From assembly GCA_937976375.1 (NCBI GenBank), contig CALJRU010000025.1, positions 1 to 19,839 on the forward strand: a stretch of 19,839 bases of DNA, given 5' to 3'. A model generated the notes under the pieces. It saw only the letters and a list, made by a program, of their open reading frames with translations, did not search any database and had not been told where the DNA came from. The position numbers and the translations under genes are program-made. Shown in pieces: positions 9,754 to 17,555 of this stretch (within the stretch, counting starts at the first letter, position 1; each line of letters begins with the position of its first letter). This DNA is from an uncultured Peptococcaceae bacterium (GTDB taxonomy: Bacteria; Bacillota; Peptococcia; Peptococcales; Peptococcaceae).

Positions 9754-9797
9754 TCATCCCTTTTCCCTATAAACGATACGAAGGATGGTGATACCCT

Positions 9798-11114
9798 ATG
9801 GGCAGCTATGTGCCTAATACCAATGAAGAACGTCAGGAAATGTTGAAAGTATGTGGCTATGATTCTTTTGATGATATGTTTAGTGTCATCCCTGACGATT
9901 TGAAATTGAAAGAACCACTCAATTTGCCTGAAGGCAAAAGTGAATTGGAAACCCGTCGCATTATCACCGCAATGTCGGAAAAGAACAAGATTTTCCCACA
10001 CATTTTCCGTGGAGCAGGTGCTTATAATCATTATGTGCCTGCCATGGTTAAGAGCGTGCTTTCTAAAGAAAATCTGCAAACAGCATACACCCCATACCAG
10101 GCTGAAATCAGCCAGGGGATTCTGCAGTCGATTTTTGAATACCAGACTTATATCTGCGAACTGACCGGCATGGATGTCAGCAACGCGTCTGTTTATGATG
10201 GCGCTAGTGCCGCAGCAGAAGCACTGTCTATGTGCTATGGCAGAAAGCAGAAAAAAGCAGTTGTTTCAGGGGCAGCCAATCCATATGTTTTGGAAACCAT
10301 AAAAACATACACGTTTGGCAACAACATGGAAGTCGTGATTGTGCCTCCAACTGCAGAAGGTTTGACAGATATCGAAGGAATCAAAGCTGCAGTCGATGAT
10401 AATACTGCCAGTGTTTACATTCAGCAGCCAAATTACTTTGGTAACATCGAAGATGCAACCGCTATTGGTGAAGTTGCACATGCTAAAAAGGCAAAATTCA
10501 TTATGGGTGTGAACCCAATGACACTTGCTCTTCTTAAAACGCCTCGTGAATATGGTGCTGATATCGCTGTTGGTGATGGTCAGCCACTGGGGCTGCCTCT
10601 TGGTTTCGGCGGTCCATATGTTGGTTTTATGGCTACCACTCAGAAGCTTATGCGTAACCTTCCTGGCCGTATTGTTGGGCAAACCCATGATGCAAACGGA
10701 AAAGTGGGTTATGTTCTGACGCTGCAAGCGCGTGAACAGCATATCCGTCGTGAAAAAGCATCCAGTAACATCTGCTCCAACCAAGCACTTTGTGCATTGG
10801 CTGTTGGCGTATACCTTTCTACAATGGGCAACAAAGGCCTGAAAGAAGTGGCTACTCAGTCCATTTCCAAGGCGCATTATCTTGCTGATGGTCTTGTGGA
10901 AGCTGGGCTGACGCTGGAGAACAAGGGTGATTTCTTTAATGAATTTGTAACCTCCAGCGATGTGCCGGCTGACAAGATTTTGGCAGCGCTTGAAGCAGAA
11001 GACATTCTTGGTGGGTATCCATTGGATGATCATCGCATTCTCTGGTGCTGCACTGAAATGAATACAAAAGCTGAAATGGACGATGTTGTCCGTATTGTGA
11101 AGGAGGTGGGCTGA
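9798..11114 (+). CDS. gcvPA: Glycine dehydrogenase (decarboxylating) subunit 1
   Basis: 438 aa. This is the N-terminal half of P protein in the two-subunit form typical of Gram-positive and many anaerobic bacteria. With subunit 2 it decarboxylates glycine and loads the aminomethyl group on lipoyl-H. The N-terminus YVPNTNEERQEML, FRGAGAYNHYVP, PYQAEISQGILQSIFEYQT, NASVYDGASAAAEA and the glycine-rich GDGQPLGLPLGFGGPYVGF are typical. As expected for this subunit the PLP lysine is absent; it is on subunit 2. The stop codon is followed after one base by the gcvPB start, so translation is probably coupled. Confidence 0.96.
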   Translation: MGSYVPNTNEERQEMLKVCGYDSFDDMFSVIPDDLKLKEPLNLPEGKSELETRRIITAMSEKNKIFPHIFRGAGAYNHYVPAMVKSVLSKENLQTAYTPYQAEISQGILQSIFEYQTYICELTGMDVSNASVYDGASAAAEALSMCYGRKQKKAVVSGAANPYVLETIKTYTFGNNMEVVIVPPTAEGLTDIEGIKAAVDDNTASVYIQQPNYFGNIEDATAIGEVAHAKKAKFIMGVNPMTLALLKTPREYGADIAVGDGQPLGLPLGFGGPYVGFMATTQKLMRNLPGRIVGQTHDANGKVGYVLTLQAREQHIRREKASSNICSNQALCALAVGVYLSTMGNKGLKEVATQSISKAHYLADGLVEAGLTLENKGDFFNEFVTSSDVPADKILAALEAEDILGGYPLDDHRILWCCTEMNTKAEMDDVVRIVKEVG

Positions 11115-11115
11115 G

Positions 11116-12549
11116 ATGTTGATATTTGAAAAGAGCAGACCGGGCCGCGGCATGGATATCATTCCATCCTGCGATGTACCAGTTGTAGAAGTGTCCGCAA
11201 AGGATGCTCGCGAAAGCAAACTGCATCTGCCTGAAATCAGTGAAGTTGATCTGAGCCGTCACTATACAGAATTGGCTAAAAAGTGCCATGGTGTCAATGA
11301 TGGGTTCTATCCACTTGGCAGCTGCACCATGAAATATAACCCACGCCTGAATGAAGAAATGTCAAATCTTCCTGGATTTGCAGCCATTCATCCACTGCAG
11401 CCAGCACATACTGTGCAAGGGGCATTGGAAGTCATTCAGACATTGGAACAGAGTCTGTGCGAAATCACCGGCATGGATCATTTGACCCTGCAGCCTGCAG
11501 CTGGTGCACATGGTGAATTCACTGGACTTCTCCTTATTAAGGCCTATCATACTGCGCGCGGCGACAATAAACGTACGAAAGTGATCGTTCCAGACTCTGC
11601 GCATGGTACCAACCCTGCCAGTGCGTCTATGTGTGGGTATGAAATCATCAATGTTGAATCTGGCCCAGATGGCTGCGTTGACCTCGAAAAACTGAAAGCT
11701 GTCTGCACCGATGAAGTGGCAGGCCTGATGCTGACCAACCCTAACACTGTTGGTCTCTTTGACCCTAACATTCGTGCTATTACCGATATGGTTCATGAAT
11801 GCGGCGGCCTTTGCTACTATGATGGTGCGAACTTGAACGCTGTTATGGGCTGGGCACGTCCTGGCGACATGGGCTTTGATGTGGTGCACTTGAACCTGCA
11901 TAAGACCTTCTCTACGCCTCATGGCGGCGGCGGTCCTGGTTCCGGTCCTGTTGGCTGCAAAGCCATTCTCGCAGACTTCCTGCCAAACCTGTTGGTTGAA
12001 GGCGGTGAAGGGGAACGTCATTTCGTAAAACCTTCTCAGAGCATCGGTGATATGAAGAGCTTCTATGGCAACTTCCTTGTTGACGTTCGCGCACTTACCT
12101 ACATCACCACGCTTGGCCGCGAAGGCATTCCAGAAGCCAGCGCCAATGCTGTGCTTAATGCCAATTACATGCGCGTTGGTCTCCATGATCTCTATGACAT
12201 GGCATACGACACCACTTGCATGCACGAATTCGTTATGGATCTGTCACGCATGAAGAAAGAAACGGGATGCATTGCAACAGATGTTGCAAAAGGCTTGCTG
12301 GATAATCACATTCATCCGCCTACAATGTACTTCCCACTTATCGTTCACGAAGCACTTATGGTTGAACCAACAGAAACCGAATCTCGTGAAACCCTTGATC
12401 ATGCCATCGAAGTGTTCCGCAACCTTTATCAAATGGCGTACGATCAGCCAGAAGCACTTCATGCTGCACCTGTAACGACGCCTGTTGGCCGCTTGGATGA
12501 AGTAGAAGCTGCACGTCACCCAGTAGTAAAATTTGAATTTGAAGACTGA
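11116..12549 (+). CDS. gcvPB: Glycine dehydrogenase (decarboxylating) subunit 2
   Basis: 477 aa, the C-terminal half of P protein. It carries the PLP-binding lysine, K263, in the context LNLHKTFSTPHGGGG, next to the glycine-rich loop that holds the cofactor phosphate. Other landmarks are GFYPLGSCTMKYNPR (63-77), TLQPAAGAHGEFTGL, DSAHGTNPASASMCGY and DGANLNAVMGWARPGDMGFD. AAGGAGG ends 8 nt or so before the ATG, inside the 3' end of gcvPA. The active P protein would be an alpha2beta2 assembly with gcvPA. lplA follows 11 nt after its stop, indicating one transcript. Confidence 0.97.
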   Translation: MLIFEKSRPGRGMDIIPSCDVPVVEVSAKDARESKLHLPEISEVDLSRHYTELAKKCHGVNDGFYPLGSCTMKYNPRLNEEMSNLPGFAAIHPLQPAHTVQGALEVIQTLEQSLCEITGMDHLTLQPAAGAHGEFTGLLLIKAYHTARGDNKRTKVIVPDSAHGTNPASASMCGYEIINVESGPDGCVDLEKLKAVCTDEVAGLMLTNPNTVGLFDPNIRAITDMVHECGGLCYYDGANLNAVMGWARPGDMGFDVVHLNLHKTFSTPHGGGGPGSGPVGCKAILADFLPNLLVEGGEGERHFVKPSQSIGDMKSFYGNFLVDVRALTYITTLGREGIPEASANAVLNANYMRVGLHDLYDMAYDTTCMHEFVMDLSRMKKETGCIATDVAKGLLDNHIHPPTMYFPLIVHEALMVEPTETESRETLDHAIEVFRNLYQMAYDQPEALHAAPVTTPVGRLDEVEAARHPVVKFEFED

Positions 12550-12560
12550 AAGAGGCGCTG

Positions 12561-13556
12561 ATGAACAATCGCTTAACAATTATTGAGAGCGACAGCACCA
12601 ATCCTTATAAAAATCTTGCGCTTGAAAACTGGTTGCTGGACCATGTTGCAGAGGATGAGGTGATCCTTTATCTCTGGCAAAACCAGCATACTGTGGTCGT
12701 TGGCAAGAATCAAAATGCTTGGAAAGAATGCAATATCAGCACACTGGAAGCCGACGGCGGGCATCTCGCCCGCCGTCTTTCCGGTGGTGGCGCAGTATAC
12801 CATGATCTGGGAAATTTGAATTTCACCTTTTTGGCGCACAAAGCTCGTTATGATGTTGCCAAGCAGTTGGAAGTGATTCTGCGTGGACTGCAGCGTTTAG
12901 GGATTGAAGCGGAGAAATCCGGTCGCAATGATATTTTGGTTGATGGCCGCAAGGTATCAGGCAACGCATTTTATGAACATGCTGGACGCTGCTATCATCA
13001 TGGCACCTTGTTGATGCAGGTGGATGGTGAAAAAATGGCGAAATACCTCAATGTGTCAAAAGAAAAATTGCAGAGCAAAGGGGTATCTTCGGTAAAATCA
13101 CGGGTATTGAATCTCGTGGAAGTGTGTCCAACGCTTGATGCGGAGAAACTGAAAGCAGCTATGTGTGAGGCTTTTGCCGATGTTTACGCAGGCAATCCTG
13201 ATAAGATGGCACTTTCGGCGGTTGATGCTGAAGAATGGGCCAATTTGCAAGCACGTTATGAGGATTGGGACTGGAATTTTGGCCGTAAGTTTGTGTTTGA
13301 TAACAGTTTTGGCCAGCGCTTTCCATGGGGTCGCGTGGACATTGAGCTGCAGATCGAGAATGGACATGTGCACGATGCACAGGTGTATTCTGATGCACTG
13401 CTGCCAGACTTCATTGACGCGCTGAACGCTGCTCTGCCAGGTACGCGTTATGAAAGCCGCGCGCTTGCAGAGGCGGTCAAGGTGCTAACCGTGTCGGAAG
13501 ATGCAGTACAGCCAAAACAGGATTTGACAGAGTGGCTGTCGACCGTTGAATGTTGA
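12561..13556 (+). CDS. lplA: Lipoate-protein ligase A
   Basis: 331 aa, close to the ~330-340 aa of LplA with its C-terminal accessory domain. It activates free lipoate with ATP to lipoyl-AMP and transfers it to a lysine on H protein. Visible motifs are RRLSGGGAVYHD (71-82), GRNDI (121-125), KVSGNAFY with the likely catalytic K131, and HHGTLL (146-151). It lies 11 nt after gcvPB, and its location between the P and L genes says its main client is GcvH. No lipoate synthase (lipA) or octanoyltransferase is in the window, so lipoate scavenging is likely, though the rest of the genome is unseen. The RBS is weak (AAGAGG), consistent with low need. Confidence 0.93.
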   Translation: MNNRLTIIESDSTNPYKNLALENWLLDHVAEDEVILYLWQNQHTVVVGKNQNAWKECNISTLEADGGHLARRLSGGGAVYHDLGNLNFTFLAHKARYDVAKQLEVILRGLQRLGIEAEKSGRNDILVDGRKVSGNAFYEHAGRCYHHGTLLMQVDGEKMAKYLNVSKEKLQSKGVSSVKSRVLNLVEVCPTLDAEKLKAAMCEAFADVYAGNPDKMALSAVDAEEWANLQARYEDWDWNFGRKFVFDNSFGQRFPWGRVDIELQIENGHVHDAQVYSDALLPDFIDALNAALPGTRYESRALAEAVKVLTVSEDAVQPKQDLTEWLSTVEC

Positions 13557-13594
13557 GTGCTTTAGTGTATATTTTTATGAAGGAGGCTTGAGAA

Positions 13595-15010
13595 TTGGAA
13601 AATCATTATGAATTGATCGTTGTTGGGGCTGGTCCTGGCGGGTATGTTGCAGCCATCAAAGCTGCAAAATTAGGCATTCGTACGGCTGTCGTTGAAGAAC
13701 GCGAAGTTGGCGGGACGTGCCTAAATCGTGGCTGTATTCCAGCCAAAGCCATGATTCACGCAGCAACGTTGTATGAAGAAATGAAAGATGCAGAGCAATT
13801 TGGCATCATGGCCGAAAATGTTCGATTTGATTATGAAAAGATCATCGATTACAAGCAGGGCGTCATTACTCAGTTGGTCGGCGGCGTCGAGCAGCTCTTC
13901 AAGGGCAATGGCGTCGATATGATCCGCGGACGCGGTGTACTCCATGCCGGTAAAGAGGTGCATGTCACTGCGGCAGATGGCAGTGTGACCGTTTATACTG
14001 CTGATAATATCATCCTTGCAGCCGGTTCCAAGCCGGTTGTACTGAACATCCCAGGTATGAAATTACCGGGTGTCATTTCAAGTGATGAGTTGTTTAAGCT
14101 GCGTGAGCGTCCAGATTCCATTGCTATTATTGGCGGTGGTGTCATTGGTGTGGAATTTGCCAATGCCTTTTCTTACTTTGGCACAAAGGTGACCATCATT
14201 GAAGGGATGGACCGCATTCTTCCAAATATGGACCGTGAAATCAGCCAGAACCTGAAAATGATTATGAAGAAACGCGGCGTGGATATTTACACCAATGCCA
14301 TGGTTAAAGGCTTGGAAGAAGACGGCGAATTGACAGCGGTTCACTTTGTGCAAAAAGATGAAGAAAAATCGGTGTCTGCACAATATGTGCTTTGTTCTGT
14401 GGGCCGTGGTCCAAACACAAAGGGACTGTTTGCAGAAGATGCAACGCCAGATATGGAACGCGGGCGCATTCTTGTGGATGAACATTTCCAAAGCTCTATT
14501 CCAGGCGTGTACGCTATTGGCGACTGTGTCATTGGGATGCAGCTGGCTCACACCGCCAGTGCACAAGGTATTGTGACGGTTGAGCATCTTGCAGGAAAAG
14601 AAGGCAGCATTGATCTTGATGTTGTACCAGCTTGCGTGTATACCAATCCGGAAATCGCATCCGTTGGGATTACTGAAGATGAAGCAAAGACCACTGGGCT
14701 TGATGTGATTGTTGGCAAATATATCATGGGCGGCAATGGGAAATCATTGATTACGCGTGAGGACCGCGGCTTTATTAAAGTGGTTGCACGCGCTGATGAT
14801 CATCGCTTGGTTGGTGCACAGATGATGTGTGCACGCGCGACAGATATGATCAGTGAAATGGCGGTTGCCATTGCCAATAACATGACTGCAGAACAGATGG
14901 TTAAGGCCATTCGTCCTCACCCAACTTATAATGAAGGGGTTGGCGAGGCTATTGAAGAACTTCTTGGCGAAGCCATTCATGTGATGCCAAAGAAGAAAAA
15001 ACGTAAATAA
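13595..15010 (+). CDS. lpdA: Dihydrolipoyl dehydrogenase (glycine cleavage L protein)
   Basis: 471 aa. This FAD enzyme reoxidises dihydrolipoyl-H protein and reduces NAD+. It has an N-terminal FAD motif VVGAGPGGYVAA (9-20), redox-active disulfide GGTCLNRGCIP with C42 and C47, an NAD-binding IIGGGVIGVEFA, AIGDCV for the second FAD contact, and the C-terminal catalytic pair in RPHPTYNEG (H442, E447). The start is TTG: AAGGAGG (13580-13586) sits 8 nt before it and no in-frame ATG is better placed. Being in the gcv cluster it is likely dedicated to glycine cleavage. The C-terminus ends in a lysine-rich tail, PKKKKRK, which is not part of the catalytic fold. Confidence 0.95.
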   Translation: MENHYELIVVGAGPGGYVAAIKAAKLGIRTAVVEEREVGGTCLNRGCIPAKAMIHAATLYEEMKDAEQFGIMAENVRFDYEKIIDYKQGVITQLVGGVEQLFKGNGVDMIRGRGVLHAGKEVHVTAADGSVTVYTADNIILAAGSKPVVLNIPGMKLPGVISSDELFKLRERPDSIAIIGGGVIGVEFANAFSYFGTKVTIIEGMDRILPNMDREISQNLKMIMKKRGVDIYTNAMVKGLEEDGELTAVHFVQKDEEKSVSAQYVLCSVGRGPNTKGLFAEDATPDMERGRILVDEHFQSSIPGVYAIGDCVIGMQLAHTASAQGIVTVEHLAGKEGSIDLDVVPACVYTNPEIASVGITEDEAKTTGLDVIVGKYIMGGNGKSLITREDRGFIKVVARADDHRLVGAQMMCARATDMISEMAVAIANNMTAEQMVKAIRPHPTYNEGVGEAIEELLGEAIHVMPKKKKRK

Positions 15011-15023
15011 ATAGCTGGGCATT

Positions 15024-15113
15024 GGTTTCTGCGTTTGACAAATTTTTTGGAATGCAGAAACCGATGATTCTTTGTGCTGTGAGCGTGTCCGCGCACAATA
15101 AGCGTACGCTTAT
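15024..15113 (+). promoter_or_regulatory. Inverted repeats in the lpdA-fhs gap
   Basis: The 219-nt gap (15011-15229) contains GGTTTCTGC (15024-15032) with GCAGAAACC (15054-15062), a 9-bp stem around a 21-nt loop that includes TTGACA and a T6 run. No T-run follows the stem, so it is not a standard terminator. Further on is ATAAGCGTACGCTTAT (15098-15113), a perfect 16-bp palindrome and possible operator. A TATACA at 15200-15205 could be a -10 but lacks a clear -35. The gap suggests fhs-fchA-folD can be transcribed or controlled apart from gcv. Confidence 0.4.
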
Positions 15114-15229
15114 GAAGATAAAAAATAATATCGATAAGCAGAGGATTGTAGAATGATGTAAAGTTGATGGTAGAACGCGTTTTGCGTGCCATGTTTTTTT
15201 ATACAACGACAATAAAGGAGTGTCTACCA

Positions 15230-16909
15230 ATGGGATTTAAATCTGATATTGAAATTGCACAGGAAGCAACCATGCAGCCAATCAATGATATTGCAGCAAA
15301 GCTGGATATTCCTGAAGATTACGTAGAAAACTACGGCAAATACAAAGCGAAAATCGACTTTCGTTACTATAATGATGTTTTAAAAGACCGCAAGAATGCA
15401 AAGGTTGTTTTGGTCACTGCCATCAACCCAACGCCAGCTGGTGAAGGGAAAACCACAACGACCATCGGTGTGGCTGATGCGCTCAACCGCCTTGGCAAAA
15501 AGACCATGGTGGCGCTTCGTGAACCATCCCTTGGCCCTGTCTTCGGTGTAAAAGGCGGCGCTGCTGGCGGCGGTTATGCACAGGTTGTGCCAATGGAAGA
15601 CATCAACCTGCATTTCACCGGTGACCTGCACGCCATCGGTGCAGCCAATAACCTGCTTGCTGCTATGCTCGACAATCACATTTATCAGGGCAATGCACTG
15701 AACATCAATCCAAAGCGTGTCGTATGGCGCCGCTGCCTGGATATGAACGATCGTCAGCTGCGCAATGTCATTGATGGGATTGGCCGTCCAGTGGATGGTG
15801 TCACCCGTTCTGACGGTTTTGACATCACCGTTGCTTCTGAAATCATGGCTATTTTCTGCCTGGCTACCAACATCGACGACCTGAAAGAACGCCTCGCTCG
15901 TGTCATCGTTGCTTATACCTATGATGGCCAGCCTGTTACCGCTGGTGATTTGAAGGCACAGGGTGCAATGGCTGCGCTGCTTAAAGATGCTCTCAAGCCA
16001 AACCTTGTACAAACCCTTGAAGGAACCCCAGCGTTCATTCATGGCGGCCCATTTGCAAACATTGCACACGGCTGCAACAGCGTTATTGCTACCCAGATGG
16101 GTATGAAGATGGCAGATTATCTGATCACTGAAGCCGGCTTCGGTGCTGACCTCGGCGCTGAAAAATTCATTGATATCAAATGCCGCATGACTGGCATTCG
16201 TCCAAGTGCAGTGGTGCTCGTTGCAACCATTAAAGCGCTCAAATACAATGGCGGCGTTGCAAAGGCTGATCTTGGTGCTGAAAACCTTGAAGCTCTTGAA
16301 AAAGGTCTGCCAAACCTGCTCAAGCACATTGAAAACATCACCAATGTGTACGGGCTGCCTGTTGTTGTTGCTATCAACCGTTTCCCAACCGATACCGAAG
16401 CAGAATTGGCACTTGTTCGCGAAAAATGCAATGAACTCGGCGTCAACGTTGCTCTTTCCGAAGTATGGGGCAAAGGCGGCGCCGGCGGCGAAGAACTTGC
16501 TAAAGAAGTGGTTCGCCTCTGTGAACAGCCTAGCGAAATGAAGTTTGTTTACGATACGGAACTTTCCATCAAAGAAAAGATCGAAGCCATTGCTACCAAA
16601 GTTTATGGTGCTGACGGCGTTGACTATACTGCAAAAGCAGAAAGCGAAATTGCTACCTTTGAAAAGCTTGGATTTGGCAACCTGCCAATCTGCATGGCAA
16701 AGAACCAGTATTCTCTCACCGACGACCAAACAAAGCTGGGCCGTCCTACTGGTTTCCGTATCACCATCAGCGATATGACGGCGTCCATCGGTGCAGGTTT
16801 CCTTGTTGCGCTGACCGGCAGCATCATGAAGATGCCTGGTCTGCCTAAGGTTCCAGCTGCTGAAAAGATCGATGTCGACAACGATGGTGTCATCTCCGGC
16901 TTGTTCTAA
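15230..16909 (+). CDS. fhs: Formate--tetrahydrofolate ligase (formyl-THF synthetase)
   Basis: 559 aa, typical length. It interconverts formate + THF + ATP with 10-formyl-THF + ADP + Pi; in fermenters it can run backward to make ATP. The N-terminal region has the P-loop-like NPTPAGEGKTTTTIG (66-80), followed by LREPSLGPVFGVKGGAAGGGYAQV split over the expected site, HFTGDLHAIGAANNLLAA, and the C-terminal DMTASIGAGFLVALTG and GLPKVPAAEKIDVD. Start 15230 has AAAGGAG (15214-15220) 9 nt upstream; the frame is open further up to an ATG at 15164, but that extension is unconserved and lacks a binding site. fchA follows after 16 nt and folD after that, forming one operon. Confidence 0.97.
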   Translation: MGFKSDIEIAQEATMQPINDIAAKLDIPEDYVENYGKYKAKIDFRYYNDVLKDRKNAKVVLVTAINPTPAGEGKTTTTIGVADALNRLGKKTMVALREPSLGPVFGVKGGAAGGGYAQVVPMEDINLHFTGDLHAIGAANNLLAAMLDNHIYQGNALNINPKRVVWRRCLDMNDRQLRNVIDGIGRPVDGVTRSDGFDITVASEIMAIFCLATNIDDLKERLARVIVAYTYDGQPVTAGDLKAQGAMAALLKDALKPNLVQTLEGTPAFIHGGPFANIAHGCNSVIATQMGMKMADYLITEAGFGADLGAEKFIDIKCRMTGIRPSAVVLVATIKALKYNGGVAKADLGAENLEALEKGLPNLLKHIENITNVYGLPVVVAINRFPTDTEAELALVREKCNELGVNVALSEVWGKGGAGGEELAKEVVRLCEQPSEMKFVYDTELSIKEKIEAIATKVYGADGVDYTAKAESEIATFEKLGFGNLPICMAKNQYSLTDDQTKLGRPTGFRITISDMTASIGAGFLVALTGSIMKMPGLPKVPAAEKIDVDNDGVISGLF

Positions 16910-16925
16910 TTAAGAGGTGGGCCGC

Positions 16926-17543
16926 ATGAAAATGTTAGAAAAACCGGCCACACAGTTTTTGGCCGAACTTTCGTCCAACGCGCCGGTTCCTGGCGGCGGC
17001 GGTGCTTCCGCCGCTGTTGGGGCGTTTGCCGCTGCGCTGGGCATGATGGTGACCAATCTCACCATTGGCAAGAAAAAATACGCTGAGTATGAAGAAGAAC
17101 TCATCGCCTGCCGTGCGCGTCTGGAAGAACTGCGCGATCAGCTCATTGATCTCGTTGATGGTGATGCTGTTGCTTTCGAGCCGCTTTCCAAAGCGTACAG
17201 CATTCCAAAGGACGACCCAAGTCGTGATCAGATTATGGAGGACGCACTCTATGAAGCCAGCGTTGTACCGATGTCGATCATGGAGACCGTTCTTGCTGCA
17301 GCCAAAGAGCTGGAGATTCTCGTAGAAAAAGGCAGCCGTTTGGCAGTCAGCGACGTTGGCGTGGGCATTCTTTTTGCCCAAGCAGCCATCGAAGGTGCTT
17401 CTCTCAACGTGTATATCAATACCAAACTCATGAAAAATCGCGAACGCGCCGATGAAATGAATGCTAAGGCCGATGCCATCATCGCCGAAGGTGCTGCACT
17501 TCAAAAGAGCATCTATGGCGGCGTTCTCGCAGCGATCAAGTAA
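16926..17543 (+). CDS. fchA: Methenyl-THF cyclohydrolase / cyclodeaminase-family protein
   Basis: 205 aa, a stand-alone member of the formiminotransferase-cyclodeaminase fold, about the normal length of FchA. Landmarks are the glycine-rich VPGGGGASAAVGAFAAALG (21-39) that binds folate, MVTNLTIGKKKYAEYEEEL, and LVDGDAVAFEPLSKAYSIPK with its acidic pair. In purine- and glycine-fermenting anaerobes such proteins hydrolyse 5,10-methenyl-THF to 10-formyl-THF, or act on formimino-THF. Flanking fhs and folD argue for the cyclohydrolase role. AGAGGTGG lies 5 nt before ATG 16926; an in-frame GTG at 16917 sits inside that site and is less likely. folD starts 12 nt after its stop. No formiminotransferase domain is attached. 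Confidence 0.88.
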   Translation: MKMLEKPATQFLAELSSNAPVPGGGGASAAVGAFAAALGMMVTNLTIGKKKYAEYEEELIACRARLEELRDQLIDLVDGDAVAFEPLSKAYSIPKDDPSRDQIMEDALYEASVVPMSIMETVLAAAKELEILVEKGSRLAVSDVGVGILFAQAAIEGASLNVYINTKLMKNRERADEMNAKADAIIAEGAALQKSIYGGVLAAIK

Positions 17544-17555
17544 GGGGGAACGATC

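Noticed and set aside
10266..11219. 317-codon open frame on the minus strand
   Set aside because: It is antisense across the gcvPA/gcvPB junction and shows no recognisable protein features.
14986..15007. PKKKKRK tail resembling a eukaryotic nuclear localisation signal
   Set aside because: The resemblance is compositional; the gene is a bacterial dihydrolipoyl dehydrogenase in a bacterial operon.
15380..16729. 449-codon open frame on the minus strand
   Set aside because: It is exactly antisense to fhs, whose biased codon use leaves the opposite frame open. It has no family motifs and no ribosome binding site.
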